DNA of 9,607 nt from Candidatus Auribacterota bacterium (GCA_016929035.1 JAFGJP010000108.1:1-9607); one strand, 5' to 3'. Positions 1 through 7,644 are shown, numbered from the stretch's first letter. The notes: generated by a model from the sequence alone, not told the origin. Made by a program: numbers and translations.

Positions 1-650
1 CTTTTTCTGAAGGTTATGGAAGAGGCGTCTTCAAAATATTTTGCCGGGCATGATATTTCGCCAATATGAAATCCCAGGAAGAAAGCCTGAGCGATGAATT
101 GATTATCAAAAATAAAATCATCTGAATTCCTGTGATAGGGAACTTTCTTTAAAAGCTCCACGCTGTAAGCCCTGTAGCCTGTGTGATATTCGGAAAACTT
201 GGCTCCAAGAAAAATATTTTCCACAAAGGTCAGAAACCTGTTGGAGACATACTTGTAAAAAGGCATGCCGCCTTGAAGAGCGCTTTTAACGAGGATCCTC
301 GATGCAAGGACCATATCGTACTCTCCATAGGCGATCATTGAAGCCATGGCTGCAACAAGCTTTGGAGTATACTGGTAATCAGGGTGAAGCATGATGACAA
401 TATCGGCTTTATCCTCAAGCGCCTTGTCATAGCAGGTTTTTTGATTCGCCCCGTACCCCCTGTTCTTGTCATGGATGTATGTCTTTATTCCCAGTTTCTG
501 AGCAAGAGCGGCTGTTTTGTCGCCGCTGGCGTCATCGACAAGAATGACATCATCCACGATCTCCCGGGGTATTTCTTTGTATGTCTTTTCCAGGGTCTTC
601 TCTGCGCGGTACGCCGGAAGAACAATAATGATCTTTTTATTATTCAGCAT
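1..650 (-). CDS. Family 2 glycosyltransferase, 3' end cut by window edge
   Basis: The first 216 residues of a GT-A fold family 2 glycosyltransferase are visible, and the frame is still open at position 1. It starts with a Rossmann-type strand (KKIIIVLPAYRAEKTL, residues 5-20). The nucleotide-binding acidic motif VDDASGD is at 38-44, NRGYGANQ at 63-70, and the HPDYQY segment at 89-94 probably supplies the metal-binding aspartate. No membrane segment is evident in the visible part. The ATG at 650 is preceded by AAGGGG (660-665) with a 9-nt spacer, and lies 25 bp after the coaX stop. Relatives of the dolichol-phosphate-mannose synthase/polysaccharide type transfer a sugar from a nucleotide donor to a lipid or glycan at the cytoplasmic face of the membrane. 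Donor and acceptor cannot be told from sequence. Its link to the upstream cofactor genes appears positional only. The family call is firm; the substrate is unknown. Confidence 0.9.
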   Translation of the reverse strand, partial: MLNNKKIIIVLPAYRAEKTLEKTYKEIPREIVDDVILVDDASGDKTAALAQKLGIKTYIHDKNRGYGANQKTCYDKALEDKADIVIMLHPDYQYTPKLVAAMASMIAYGEYDMVLASRILVKSALQGGMPFYKYVSNRFLTFVENIFLGAKFSEYHTGYRAYSVELLKKVPYHRNSDDFIFDNQFIAQAFFLGFHIGEISCPAKYFEDASSITFRK

Positions 651-675
651 TTCTGCTTTCCCCTTAAAAGGCGCG

Positions 676-1467
676 CTACCCCTGCATGCTAAACTTTTTA
701 AGAATAAGTGCCGCGACAAGTCCCTTGAGCGTAACGCCGATGTCCACAATATCAAAAACAGCGAGATCCTTTAACATTCTCCAGTTCCCTCCGGTAAGAA
801 CGACAGCCACAGAGCGCTTCTGAAGTGAAGATTTGACAGCCTTTACACACCCTTCCACAAAGGATTCTTTGGAAATAAGGATCCCTCTTTGGATGCACTC
901 GGCGGTGCAAAGACCCGGTCTGTGAAGAGACGGGATAAAAAGAATTTTCTTTTTTAACCGGGTTCCCCTGGCTTTTGCCTGCAGGGCATCACGCTCCATT
1001 TCCGGACCGCTGATGATATATCCCCCGGCATAATGCCTGCCGTCAAAGACGTCGACGTTAAGGGCTGTTCCGATATCAAAAACCACTGACGGACAGCGGA
1101 GAAAATGCAGACAGTAATAAATATTCGCTATCCTGTCTTCTCCCAGCTTGGAAAAGGAGCTGTATTTCCTGAAGATCGCCTTGTCAGCTACCTCCTTAAG
1201 AGAAAAAGCTTTTATACCCGTTTCTCTGAAGGCGCTGATGACCGAAGCCTGCCGAGGCTTATTGACGCTTGAAATAACAGCTTCTCTCAGCGATGATAAG
1301 CGGTTTTTCATCCATTTTCTTAAAACGGATAAGACTTTTTTCCGGCTGACGGACAGGGCAGGCAGCGCTTCTCTTTGAACAAGCTTAAAGCGGTCAAAAA
1401 GCCCTATAGAGACCATGCTGTTTCCGATATCGACAGCAACAAAATACTGTTTTTTGTTTTTTTTCAC
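676..1467 (-). CDS. coaX: Type III pantothenate kinase
   Basis: Phosphorylates pantothenate with ATP, the first committed step of coenzyme A synthesis, in the cytoplasm. The 263-residue protein has the ASKHA-fold signatures of CoaX: the phosphate-binding DIGNS at 13-17, GEDRIAN at 109-115 (pantothenate site, with the presumed catalytic Asp111), DIGTALNVD at 131-139 (second phosphate/cation site), GGYIISGPE at 148-156, and a late LTGG motif. Length is usual for the family. The start is GTG at 1467, because the ATG two bases upstream runs straight into TGA. AGGAA at 1474-1478, with a 6-nt spacer, supports GTG, and the next internal ATG would remove DIGN. The GTG shares GTGA with the birA stop, so translation is probably coupled. 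The start is followed by A8-C-A6, a tract prone to indels. The usual DIGNT ends in Ser here, and the GG-x-I-x-PG motif is slightly altered, but the core acidic residues are present. Confidence 0.94.
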   Translation of the reverse strand: MKKNKKQYFVAVDIGNSMVSIGLFDRFKLVQREALPALSVSRKKVLSVLRKWMKNRLSSLREAVISSVNKPRQASVISAFRETGIKAFSLKEVADKAIFRKYSSFSKLGEDRIANIYYCLHFLRCPSVVFDIGTALNVDVFDGRHYAGGYIISGPEMERDALQAKARGTRLKKKILFIPSLHRPGLCTAECIQRGILISKESFVEGCVKAVKSSLQKRSVAVVLTGGNWRMLKDLAVFDIVDIGVTLKGLVAALILKKFSMQG

Positions 1468-2285
1468 ATCACGTTCCTGACGGCCGCCATCTCATTCCAT
1501 TTTTCCGTAATCGCCGAAAAATCTCCGGATAAGAACTTCTTGTATAAAAAGGAAAACCGGGTACTGAAGCTCTGAAAAAGACCATATCTGTGAATAAACT
1601 TGCCGGATTCGATCATAAGAGACGTCGCTTTTCCCCTGAGAGCTACAGGAAAATCTTCCTTCCCGTAGTTCACGTTTATGCCGATACCGATAATGATATG
1701 ATAAAAATCATTTTTTGCCTGAGCGCTTTCTGTCAGAACGCCGCAGATCTTTTTATCGTTGATGAGCACGTCATTCGGCCACTTGCACTGGCATAGAACG
1801 CCGGAAGCATCTGCAGCAGCGCCGGCAACGGCGACAGATGTAGCCAGCGTAAGGAGACCTGCGTGCTCTCTTTCTTTAAGGCTGACTTTCAGGAGAAGAG
1901 AAAAAATAAGAGACTTGCCTTTTTTCATGAACCATGATCTTTCGCTCTTTCCTTTTCCCCTTGTCTGGCTTTCGGTAAAAACCGCGGAGGTCGAAAAAAA
2001 TCTTGAGCGATTCTCCCTAAGAAAATCATTGGTCGATTCAATCTCAAGAAAAGAAACAACCTCTCTGATAAAATCGCTCTTCAGCGGAAAGAACTGAACG
2101 AGATAGGGAAAGGCCTGGTCCTTGACCTCTTTTAAAAAAGCCATGTCATTTTCAGAAGATGTCACAAACCCTCTTGAATCAAGAAGTTTTTGAAATGGCT
2201 GGATCTGGCTGCAGGAGACTTTTTCGCCTTTGAGAAGACGCTCCAGAATTTTCTTTTCACCGGGTTCGATCTTTGCCTGTATCAT
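1464..2285 (-). CDS. birA: Biotin-[acetyl-CoA carboxylase] ligase, minimal form
   Basis: Makes biotinyl-5'-AMP and transfers biotin to the acceptor lysine of carboxylase carrier proteins. With the ATG at 2285 the protein has 273 residues. Catalytic-domain motifs are ESTNDFL (83-89), the adenylate loop QTRGKGKSERSW (107-118), KWPNDVLINDKKICG (168-182, containing the usual catalytic lysine), and GIGINVN (200-206). I chose 2285 because GAGGTG (2293-2298) sits 7 nt upstream. In-frame ATG 2300 and TTG 2306 lack a ribosome site and lie at or before the predicted transcription start. Residues 10-44 resemble the start of the BirA helix-turn-helix domain, but no recognition helix is recognisable. The protein ends shortly after KWNEM, so the roughly 45-residue C-terminal SH3-like domain of BirA is missing. 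It overlaps coaX by 4 bp. Ligase activity is likely; repressor activity is doubtful. Confidence 0.9.
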   Translation of the reverse strand: MIQAKIEPGEKKILERLLKGEKVSCSQIQPFQKLLDSRGFVTSSENDMAFLKEVKDQAFPYLVQFFPLKSDFIREVVSFLEIESTNDFLRENRSRFFSTSAVFTESQTRGKGKSERSWFMKKGKSLIFSLLLKVSLKEREHAGLLTLATSVAVAGAAADASGVLCQCKWPNDVLINDKKICGVLTESAQAKNDFYHIIIGIGINVNYGKEDFPVALRGKATSLMIESGKFIHRYGLFQSFSTRFSFLYKKFLSGDFSAITEKWNEMAAVRNVM

Positions 2286-2307
2286 GGCCCTGCACCTCAT
2301 CACCAAA

Positions 2308-2336
2308 TCTATAAAACATTATTTTAAAATTTGCAA
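2308..2336 (-). promoter_or_regulatory. Predicted sigma70-type promoter for birA-coaX-GT2
   Basis: Read on the minus strand, a -35 box TTGCAA (2331-2336) and a -10 box TATAGA (2308-2313) are separated by exactly 17 bp of A/T-rich spacer. Each box matches the consensus (TTGACA/TATAAT) at four of six positions. Transcription would begin near 2301, leaving a leader of about 16 nt that contains the GAGGTG ribosome site of birA. The position in the only sizeable non-coding gap of the window supports a separate promoter for the cofactor genes. This is pattern-based only. Confidence 0.55.
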
Positions 2337-2350
2337 GTTAACCTGTTAAC
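2337..2350. promoter_or_regulatory. Palindrome abutting the birA -35 box, possible operator
   Basis: The 14 bases are GTTAAC-CT-GTTAAC: two identical, self-complementary hexamers separated by 2 bp, so only the central dinucleotide breaks perfect dyad symmetry. The site touches the upstream edge of the predicted -35 box, a typical place for a regulator. The flanking bases (AA before, AAG after) resemble the TTGTTAAC half-sites reported for BirA operators, but those half-sites are separated by about 14-16 bp, not 2. The binding protein is unknown. Confidence 0.4.
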
Positions 2351-2438
2351 AAGACTCTCAAAGCACTGTAACTCTTTACGCACTATGCATTATGAGTAAG
2401 TTTCTGGACGGCATACCTTATTTTCTTGCTTCTTGCCT

Positions 2439-2462
2439 TTATGAGCCACATTAGGCTTATAA
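2439..2462. other. Inverted repeat in the nadC-birA gap
   Basis: TTATGAGCC and GGCTTATAA flank a 6-base loop. On the plus strand this gives a 9-bp stem with one G-U pair; on the minus strand, the direction of transcription here, one A-C mismatch interrupts it. No run of U follows in either direction, so it is not a standard intrinsic terminator. It lies about 50 bp after the nadC stop and could be a weak terminator, an mRNA 3'-end stabiliser or chance. The rest of the 225-bp gap (2286-2510) holds no gene that I can support. Confidence 0.3.
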
Positions 2463-2510
2463 CCGTAAATCTCAAGTGGTTTACATCTGTTTTCTGTACT
2501 CTGTCTTCTT

Positions 2511-3362
2511 TTATAAGACCATGAGCGTCATATCAATCGCTTTGACGGAATGCGTCAACGCTCCTATGGAAATATAGTTCACACCGGTTTTGGCAAAATG
2601 CCGGACATTCTTCAGCCTGATCCCGCCCGACACTTCGACTTCGACTTTCCCCTTAAGAAAGACCATTGCCTTTTTGACCTGGGTAACAGACATATTGTCC
2701 AGAAGAATGATGTCTGCGCCTGCATTCAAAGCTTCACCGGCTTCTTTGAGAGTGGAGACTTCGATTTCGATCTTTTTCCCCGGATAGCGCTCTCTGGTCT
2801 TTTCCACGGCTCTTCTGATAAATTCCGGCCCCCTCTTTTCTTCGACCTTCAGGTGATTTTCTTTTATCAGTATTTCATCAAACAGGCCAAAACGGTGATT
2901 GGCCGCGCCACCCACCCGAACAGCATATTTCTCCACATAGCGAAACCGGGGAAGAGTCTTTCTCGTGTCGAGAATCAAAACTCCTGTCCCTTTAACAGCC
3001 TCGACATACTTTCGGGCCTGAGTGGCTATTCCGCTCAGGCGCTGACAAAAATTAAGAGCCGTCCTCTCACCGGTTAAAACAGCTCTGCCTTTTCCTCTGG
3101 CCTTTAAAATCAGGCTGCCGCTGGAAAGGAAATCGCCTTCGCCTGCACAAAAGTCTATTTTCAGGTTCGCGTCAAGAAGCTGAAAGATATGTTTGACAAC
3201 CGGTATGCCGCAGATGACAGCGTCTTCTTTTAAGCTGATGACAAAGTCAACGTGTTCATGCGGGCCGACTATAGAATCCGTTGTGATATCGCCTCTTTCG
3301 ATATCTTCTCTAAGAGAAAGTTTAAGTATCCGGTCCAATTTTTTCAGATCCAGATCTCTCAT
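2511..3362 (-). CDS. nadC: Nicotinate-nucleotide pyrophosphorylase (carboxylating)
   Basis: Converts quinolinate and PRPP to nicotinate mononucleotide, CO2 and pyrophosphate in de novo NAD synthesis. The 283 residues match the family length. Motifs are EDIERGDITTD (19-29), ERTALNFCQRLSGIAT (99-114), TRKTLPRFR (133-141), KYAVRVGGAANHR (145-157), LIKENH (165-170), then IEIEV, LLDNM and VEVEVSGGI in the C-terminal barrel, closing with SIGALTHS. These include the basic residues that bind quinolinate and PRPP. The usual Gly of TRKTxPGxR is Arg here (residue 139), and GGG before NHR is GGA. The start is ATG 3362, whose product begins where the family begins. AAGGAG (3376-3381) is 13 nt away, a long spacer. 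A longer frame back to 3485 would overlap valS by 95 bp with non-family sequence. It lies 28 bp after the valS stop and is probably co-transcribed. nadA and nadB are not in the window. Confidence 0.95.
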   Translation of the reverse strand: MRDLDLKKLDRILKLSLREDIERGDITTDSIVGPHEHVDFVISLKEDAVICGIPVVKHIFQLLDANLKIDFCAGEGDFLSSGSLILKARGKGRAVLTGERTALNFCQRLSGIATQARKYVEAVKGTGVLILDTRKTLPRFRYVEKYAVRVGGAANHRFGLFDEILIKENHLKVEEKRGPEFIRRAVEKTRERYPGKKIEIEVSTLKEAGEALNAGADIILLDNMSVTQVKKAMVFLKGKVEVEVSGGIRLKNVRHFAKTGVNYISIGALTHSVKAIDMTLMVL

Positions 3363-3390
3363 GGTCTTTTCTTTTCTCCTTCTTCCCTTA

Positions 3391-6069
3391 TCAGGAAGAC
3401 AAAGACTGCAGCATATGGATATTTTCCTTGATCTTGGTTTTTCGCGCCAGCGCATCTTCCAGCTTGCTTCTTTCTTTATCCACAACTTCCTTCGGCGCCT
3501 TTTCTATGAACTTCTGATTCTTGAGCTTTCGGCTGATGCGCGTCTCATAATCCTCGACATCGCTGAGCTGCCTGGCCAGGCGGCCCAGCTCTTCCTCGAA
3601 GTTCATCGATTCTTTCGTCAGCTTCAGATAAACTGTTCCGAAGCTTGTGCTTCCGCTTGGAAGAGGACGGACATCTTCCTCTCCATCTATAAGGCTGATC
3701 TGATGAGAATTGAGCAGCCGCATTAAAATGGTCAGCTGGTCAGAGAGGTATTCTTTTAACTTGCCGTCAGAAGTCCTGATAATATATTCCAGCTTTTTTG
3801 ACGGGGCAATTTTATATTCGCTTCTGATATTCCTGGCAATACGAAGAAGATCATATTTTTTTTCCACGAGAGCCGCTGTTTCTTCGCTCCCTACGCGACT
3901 GACCTTTGGCCATGAAGCGCTCATGAGGATATGTTTTTGCTGTGCTTCTTCCTGGAGGATCTGCCATATTATTTCAGTCAGAAAAGGCATAAAAGGGTGA
4001 AGGAGCCTGAGAAACGTTTTGAGAACATAAATAAGAACAGCCAGCGTCCTTTCCCTTTCCGGATGAACGTCAGCAAGCAGCTCTTTTGAAAATTCGATAT
4101 ATTTGTCACAGAAGCTGTGCCAGAAAAAGTCATAAAGAGCATGTGCCGCTTCATTGAAGCGGAAAGAGCTGACCGCTTCATCTACCTGAGAGGAAAGCTC
4201 AGAAAGCCTGAAAAGGATGTATCTGTCATCCGTGTTCAGGTTTTCCGAAAGAGAGCTGATCTTTTCCTCGATGTTGTGAAATTCAGAGAGTTCACCTTTT
4301 GTGTTCATGGTAATGAACCGAAAAGCGTTCCAGATCTTATTGGCGTAATTTCTCCCTATCTCGAACTTATCGCTTGAAAGAAAAACATCCTGCCCCTGCG
4401 CTGTTATCATAATCAGGCTGAAGCGAAGGGCATCGGCACCGTACTCCCGTATGATATCCACAGGATCAATCGTGTTTCCGAGAGATTTGCTCATCTTGCG
4501 TCCTGTCTCATCCCGTATCGTCCCGTGAATGTAGACTTTTTTGAACGGGATGCCGCCCATGAACTCCATGCCGGCCGTAATCATGCGCGCAACCCAGAAA
4601 AAGATGATCTCCTGGGCCGTAATAAGAGAATCCGTGGGATAATAGAACTTCAGATCAGCATTATCTTCAGGCCATCCGAATGTTGAGAACGGCCAGAGCC
4701 ATGATGAAAACCACGTATCCAGAACGTCTTCGTCCTGCCGGATATTTGAAGATGAACACGTTGTGCACTTTTCCACCAAATTGTGAGAAACAATCACTTC
4801 ATGGCACTCATCACAGTAATAGACCGGAATCCTGTGCCCCCACCAGATCTGCCTTGAGATACACCAGTCCCTTATATTCTCCATCCAATCAAGATAGACT
4901 TTTGTCCATCTTTCGGGATAAAACCTGATCCTGCCCTGTCTGACAACCTGGATAGCCGGCTCGGCCAAAGGCTTCATCCTGACAAACCACTGCTCTGAAA
5001 TACGGGGCTCGACAACCGTGTGGCACCTGTAGCAGTGGCGGATGGAATGCTGATGGTCCTCTGTCTTTTCCAGAAGTCCTTTTTTTTCAAGTTCTCTTAC
5101 CAGCTCTTTGCGGCACTTGAACCGGTCGATCCCTTTGTATTTTCCGGCATTTTCATTCATGATACCGTCAGGTTCCATCACATTGAGAGGAGCAATATCA
5201 TGCCGCAACCCGATCTCAAAGTCATTGGGGTCATGGGCCGGGGTCACTTTAACGGCTCCTGTGCCGAATGCCTTGTCCACCCACTCATCGGAAATAACAG
5301 GAATAACCCTCTCAACGACTGGAAGAATGACCTCTTTTCCTATAAACTTTTTGTAGCGCTCATCATCCGGAGCAACAGCGACAGCTGTGTCTCCCAGCAT
5401 TGTTTCCGGCCTGGTTGTCGCAACGGTGATGTATCCGCTTCTGTCTTTAAGGGGATATTTAATGTACCAGAGTTTTCCTTTTGTTTCCTTGTGCTCAGCC
5501 TCTTCATCTGAAAGTGCTGTCAGGCACCTCGGGCACCAGTTGATTATATAATTTCCTCTGTAAATCAATCCTTTATGATACAGCCTGACAAAGACTTCTG
5601 CGACAGCCCTCGAAAGCCCCTCATCCATCGTGAAACGCTCCCTCTCCCAGTCGCAGGAACAGCCCATCTGCTTGAGCTGGTTGATAATGGTGTTCCCATG
5701 ATGCTCCTTCCAGGTCCACACCTCCTTGATGAACGCCTCTCTGCCGAGACCCTCTTTTGTCTTTCCTTCTCCTTTCAGCTTTCTTTCCACAACATTCTGC
5801 GTAGCTATGCCCGCGTGGTCTGTTCCGGGCATCCATACGGTATTTTTTCCCTGCATGCGGCTTCTTCGAACAAGGATATCCTGGATCGTGTTGTTGAGAG
5901 CGTGTCCCATGTGAAGAATACCCGTTACATTCGGCGGAGGGATGACGATGGAATAAGGCTCGCCGCCTTTTTTGGAATCAGAGTGAAAAGCTCCGGACTC
6001 AAGCCATAGCTTAAAGATGGCGTCCTCGTATTTCTCCGGATTATACTGGGGCTCTATCTCTCTTGACAT
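3391..6069 (-). CDS. valS: Valyl-tRNA synthetase
   Basis: Class I synthetase that charges tRNA-Val and hydrolyses mischarged threonine. It has 892 residues, close to Bacillus-type ValRS and shorter than that of E. coli. The Rossmann catalytic core carries HMGH (53-56, the HIGH motif) after PPPNVTG, and KMSKS (525-529). The editing domain shows TTRPETMLGDTAVAVAP (218-234) and GTGAVKVTPAHDPND (269-283). Cysteine pairs at 179/182, 346/349, 419/422 and 435/438 look like zinc-binding knuckles. DEDVLDTWFSS (446-456) is the family motif before KMSKS. The last 60 or so residues form the charged, heptad-like tRNA-binding arm typical of ValRS. ATG 6069 has GAGGGT (6075-6080) 5 nt upstream, overlapping the cimA stop, so expression probably follows cimA. 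With only 9 bp upstream there is no room for a T-box leader. Confidence 0.98.
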   Translation of the reverse strand: MSREIEPQYNPEKYEDAIFKLWLESGAFHSDSKKGGEPYSIVIPPPNVTGILHMGHALNNTIQDILVRRSRMQGKNTVWMPGTDHAGIATQNVVERKLKGEGKTKEGLGREAFIKEVWTWKEHHGNTIINQLKQMGCSCDWERERFTMDEGLSRAVAEVFVRLYHKGLIYRGNYIINWCPRCLTALSDEEAEHKETKGKLWYIKYPLKDRSGYITVATTRPETMLGDTAVAVAPDDERYKKFIGKEVILPVVERVIPVISDEWVDKAFGTGAVKVTPAHDPNDFEIGLRHDIAPLNVMEPDGIMNENAGKYKGIDRFKCRKELVRELEKKGLLEKTEDHQHSIRHCYRCHTVVEPRISEQWFVRMKPLAEPAIQVVRQGRIRFYPERWTKVYLDWMENIRDWCISRQIWWGHRIPVYYCDECHEVIVSHNLVEKCTTCSSSNIRQDEDVLDTWFSSWLWPFSTFGWPEDNADLKFYYPTDSLITAQEIIFFWVARMITAGMEFMGGIPFKKVYIHGTIRDETGRKMSKSLGNTIDPVDIIREYGADALRFSLIMITAQGQDVFLSSDKFEIGRNYANKIWNAFRFITMNTKGELSEFHNIEEKISSLSENLNTDDRYILFRLSELSSQVDEAVSSFRFNEAAHALYDFFWHSFCDKYIEFSKELLADVHPERERTLAVLIYVLKTFLRLLHPFMPFLTEIIWQILQEEAQQKHILMSASWPKVSRVGSEETAALVEKKYDLLRIARNIRSEYKIAPSKKLEYIIRTSDGKLKEYLSDQLTILMRLLNSHQISLIDGEEDVRPLPSGSTSFGTVYLKLTKESMNFEEELGRLARQLSDVEDYETRISRKLKNQKFIEKAPKEVVDKERSKLEDALARKTKIKENIHMLQSLSS

Positions 6070-6078
6070 GGAGTACCC

Positions 6079-7644
6079 TCATTCTTTTTCTTTTATGAGC
6101 TTATACTCAATACTGTCAACAAGAGCTTCCCAGGAAGCCTCAATGATATTTTCAGAAACGCCGACAGTTCCCCAGATCCGTTTCCTGTCGCTTGACTCGA
6201 TAAGCACGCGAACCTTGGCCGCTGTCCCTGCTTTTGCATCAAGCACCCTGACTTTAAAATCAGCAAGCGACATGTCAGCAAGCTGCGGATAAAATTTCTC
6301 AAGAGCTTTTCGAAGAGCATTGTCAAGAGCGTTAACCGGCCCGTCTCCTTCGGCGGCTGTGTGTTCGGTTTGACCGTTCACGTTGACCTTGATCGTCGCT
6401 TCGGAATACATGCGGCCATCCTCTCTTTTTTCAATGATCACCCTGAACCCTTCAAGGTCAAAAAATTTCTTATAACTTCCCGACGTCTTTCGAATCAGAA
6501 GCTCAAAAGAACCTTCGGCCGCTTCGAACTCATATCCTTTGTGTTCGTATTCCTTTAACTTCTTCAGAACTTTGTTGATCTCGTCCTTATGAAGAGAAAT
6601 ACCGTATTCTGAAGCTTTGATGAGAATATTGCTTTTTCCCGAAAGCTCGGAAACAAGGATCTCTCTTTTCGCTCCGATAAGAGATGGATCCATGTGCTCA
6701 AAAGTCCTTGGGTTCTTCTGCACGGCATTAACGTGCATCCCGCCCTTATGAGCAAAGGCCGAGCTACCGACATAAGGAAGCTTGGAGTTGGGCTTGAGGT
6801 TAGCCAGCTCATCGATAAACCTTGATGTCTGAACAAGAAGAGCCAGCTGGGCGTCTGTGATGCAGTCAATGCCCATCTTGATCTTCAGGTTGGGGATAAT
6901 GGAACAAAGATCCGCGTTTCCGGCCCTTTCCCCATAGCCGTTGATCGTTCCCTGGACATGCATGGCCCCTGCTGTCACAGCAAGGCAGGAATTGGCCACG
7001 GCGACTCCTGAATCATTATGAATATGAACGCCAAGGCCTCTTCGAAACCTTTCCCTCACTTTTTTGATGACCTGCAGCATGGCATCCGGCATTGTTCCGC
7101 CGTTCGTATCACAGAGCACCAGCCGGTCAGCGCCTGCTTCATGAGCAGCCTGAAGGGTTTCAAGAGCGTACTCCGGATCTTCTTTGAACCCGTCAAAAAA
7201 GTGCTCCGCATCATAAAACACTTCTCTTTTTTCACCTTTCAGGAACTTCACAGTATCATAGATCATCTTGAGATTTTCCTTGTAATCCACCTTGAGCACA
7301 TCGGTCACATGAAGCGTCCAGCTCTTGCCGAAAATCGTCACAACAGGCGTTTCGACCTCAATAAGCTTAATAACGTTATCCTCATGAGCGACCTTTACAT
7401 TAGCCCGCCTTGTGCTGCCGAAGGCGGCTATCCTGGCATTGGAGAGCGGGATGTCTTTGATGACCTTAAAAAATTCAATATCCTTTGGATTTGAACCAGG
7501 CCATCCTCCTTCGATGTAGTGCACCCCCATCTCGTTAAGCGCCTCTGCAACTCTGACCTTCGAGGCCATGGTAAAGGAAATCCCCATGCCCTGAGTTCCG
7601 TCTCTCAGAGTCGTGTCATAAATCTCAATTTTTTGTGTTTTCAT
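6079..7644 (-). CDS. cimA: (R)-citramalate synthase
   Basis: Condenses pyruvate and acetyl-CoA to (R)-citramalate, the entry to the threonine-independent route to 2-oxobutyrate and isoleucine. The 521 residues form a DRE-TIM barrel with YDTTLRDGTQG (9-19; Arg14 and Asp15 catalytic/metal), EHFFDGFKEDPEYAL (147-161), CDTNGGTMP (178-186), metal-binding HIHND (207-211) and GTINGYGERAGNADL (232-246). SSAFAHKGGMHVNAV (294-308) follows, in the linker, and a LeuA-type regulatory domain lies at about 375-515. The EHFFDGFK segment, length and overall form fit the citramalate-synthase clade rather than 2-isopropylmalate or homocitrate synthase. The regulatory domain implies feedback control, with isoleucine the usual effector in known enzymes. 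ATG 7644 overlaps the lysC stop as ATGA, with GAGGCG (7650-7655) 5 nt upstream. The valS ribosome site lies in its last codons. Confidence 0.96.
   Translation of the reverse strand: MKTQKIEIYDTTLRDGTQGMGISFTMASKVRVAEALNEMGVHYIEGGWPGSNPKDIEFFKVIKDIPLSNARIAAFGSTRRANVKVAHEDNVIKLIEVETPVVTIFGKSWTLHVTDVLKVDYKENLKMIYDTVKFLKGEKREVFYDAEHFFDGFKEDPEYALETLQAAHEAGADRLVLCDTNGGTMPDAMLQVIKKVRERFRRGLGVHIHNDSGVAVANSCLAVTAGAMHVQGTINGYGERAGNADLCSIIPNLKIKMGIDCITDAQLALLVQTSRFIDELANLKPNSKLPYVGSSAFAHKGGMHVNAVQKNPRTFEHMDPSLIGAKREILVSELSGKSNILIKASEYGISLHKDEINKVLKKLKEYEHKGYEFEAAEGSFELLIRKTSGSYKKFFDLEGFRVIIEKREDGRMYSEATIKVNVNGQTEHTAAEGDGPVNALDNALRKALEKFYPQLADMSLADFKVRVLDAKAGTAAKVRVLIESSDRKRIWGTVGVSENIIEASWEALVDSIEYKLIKEKE

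Noticed and set aside
666..675. CCTTTTAAGG palindrome between coaX and the glycosyltransferase gene as a terminator
   Set aside because: The stem is very short with no loop or U tract, and it overlaps the ribosome-site region of the next gene.
1464..1560. Frameshift removing the C-terminal domain of BirA
   Set aside because: The sequence immediately after the stop is the start of coaX, with intact CoaX motifs. No BirA-like C-terminal sequence was recognised in another frame, so natural shortening is more likely.
1464..2306. Longer birA starting at TTG 2306 or ATG 2300
   Set aside because: Neither has a ribosome site, and both lie at or before the predicted transcription start. ATG 2285 has GAGGTG at ideal spacing.
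2511..3485. Longer nadC with its start at 3485
   Set aside because: The extra 41 residues lie mostly inside valS in another frame, are unlike NadC, and would give an unusual 95-bp overlap. ATG 3362 matches the family N-terminus.
3193..3726. Open frame of 177 codons on the plus strand across nadC and the end of valS
   Set aside because: It is antisense to two clearly recognised genes, has no family-like motif, and mirrors their codon pattern.
5020..5511. Open frame of 163 codons on the plus strand inside valS
   Set aside because: It is antisense to conserved ValRS editing and zinc regions, with no independent support.
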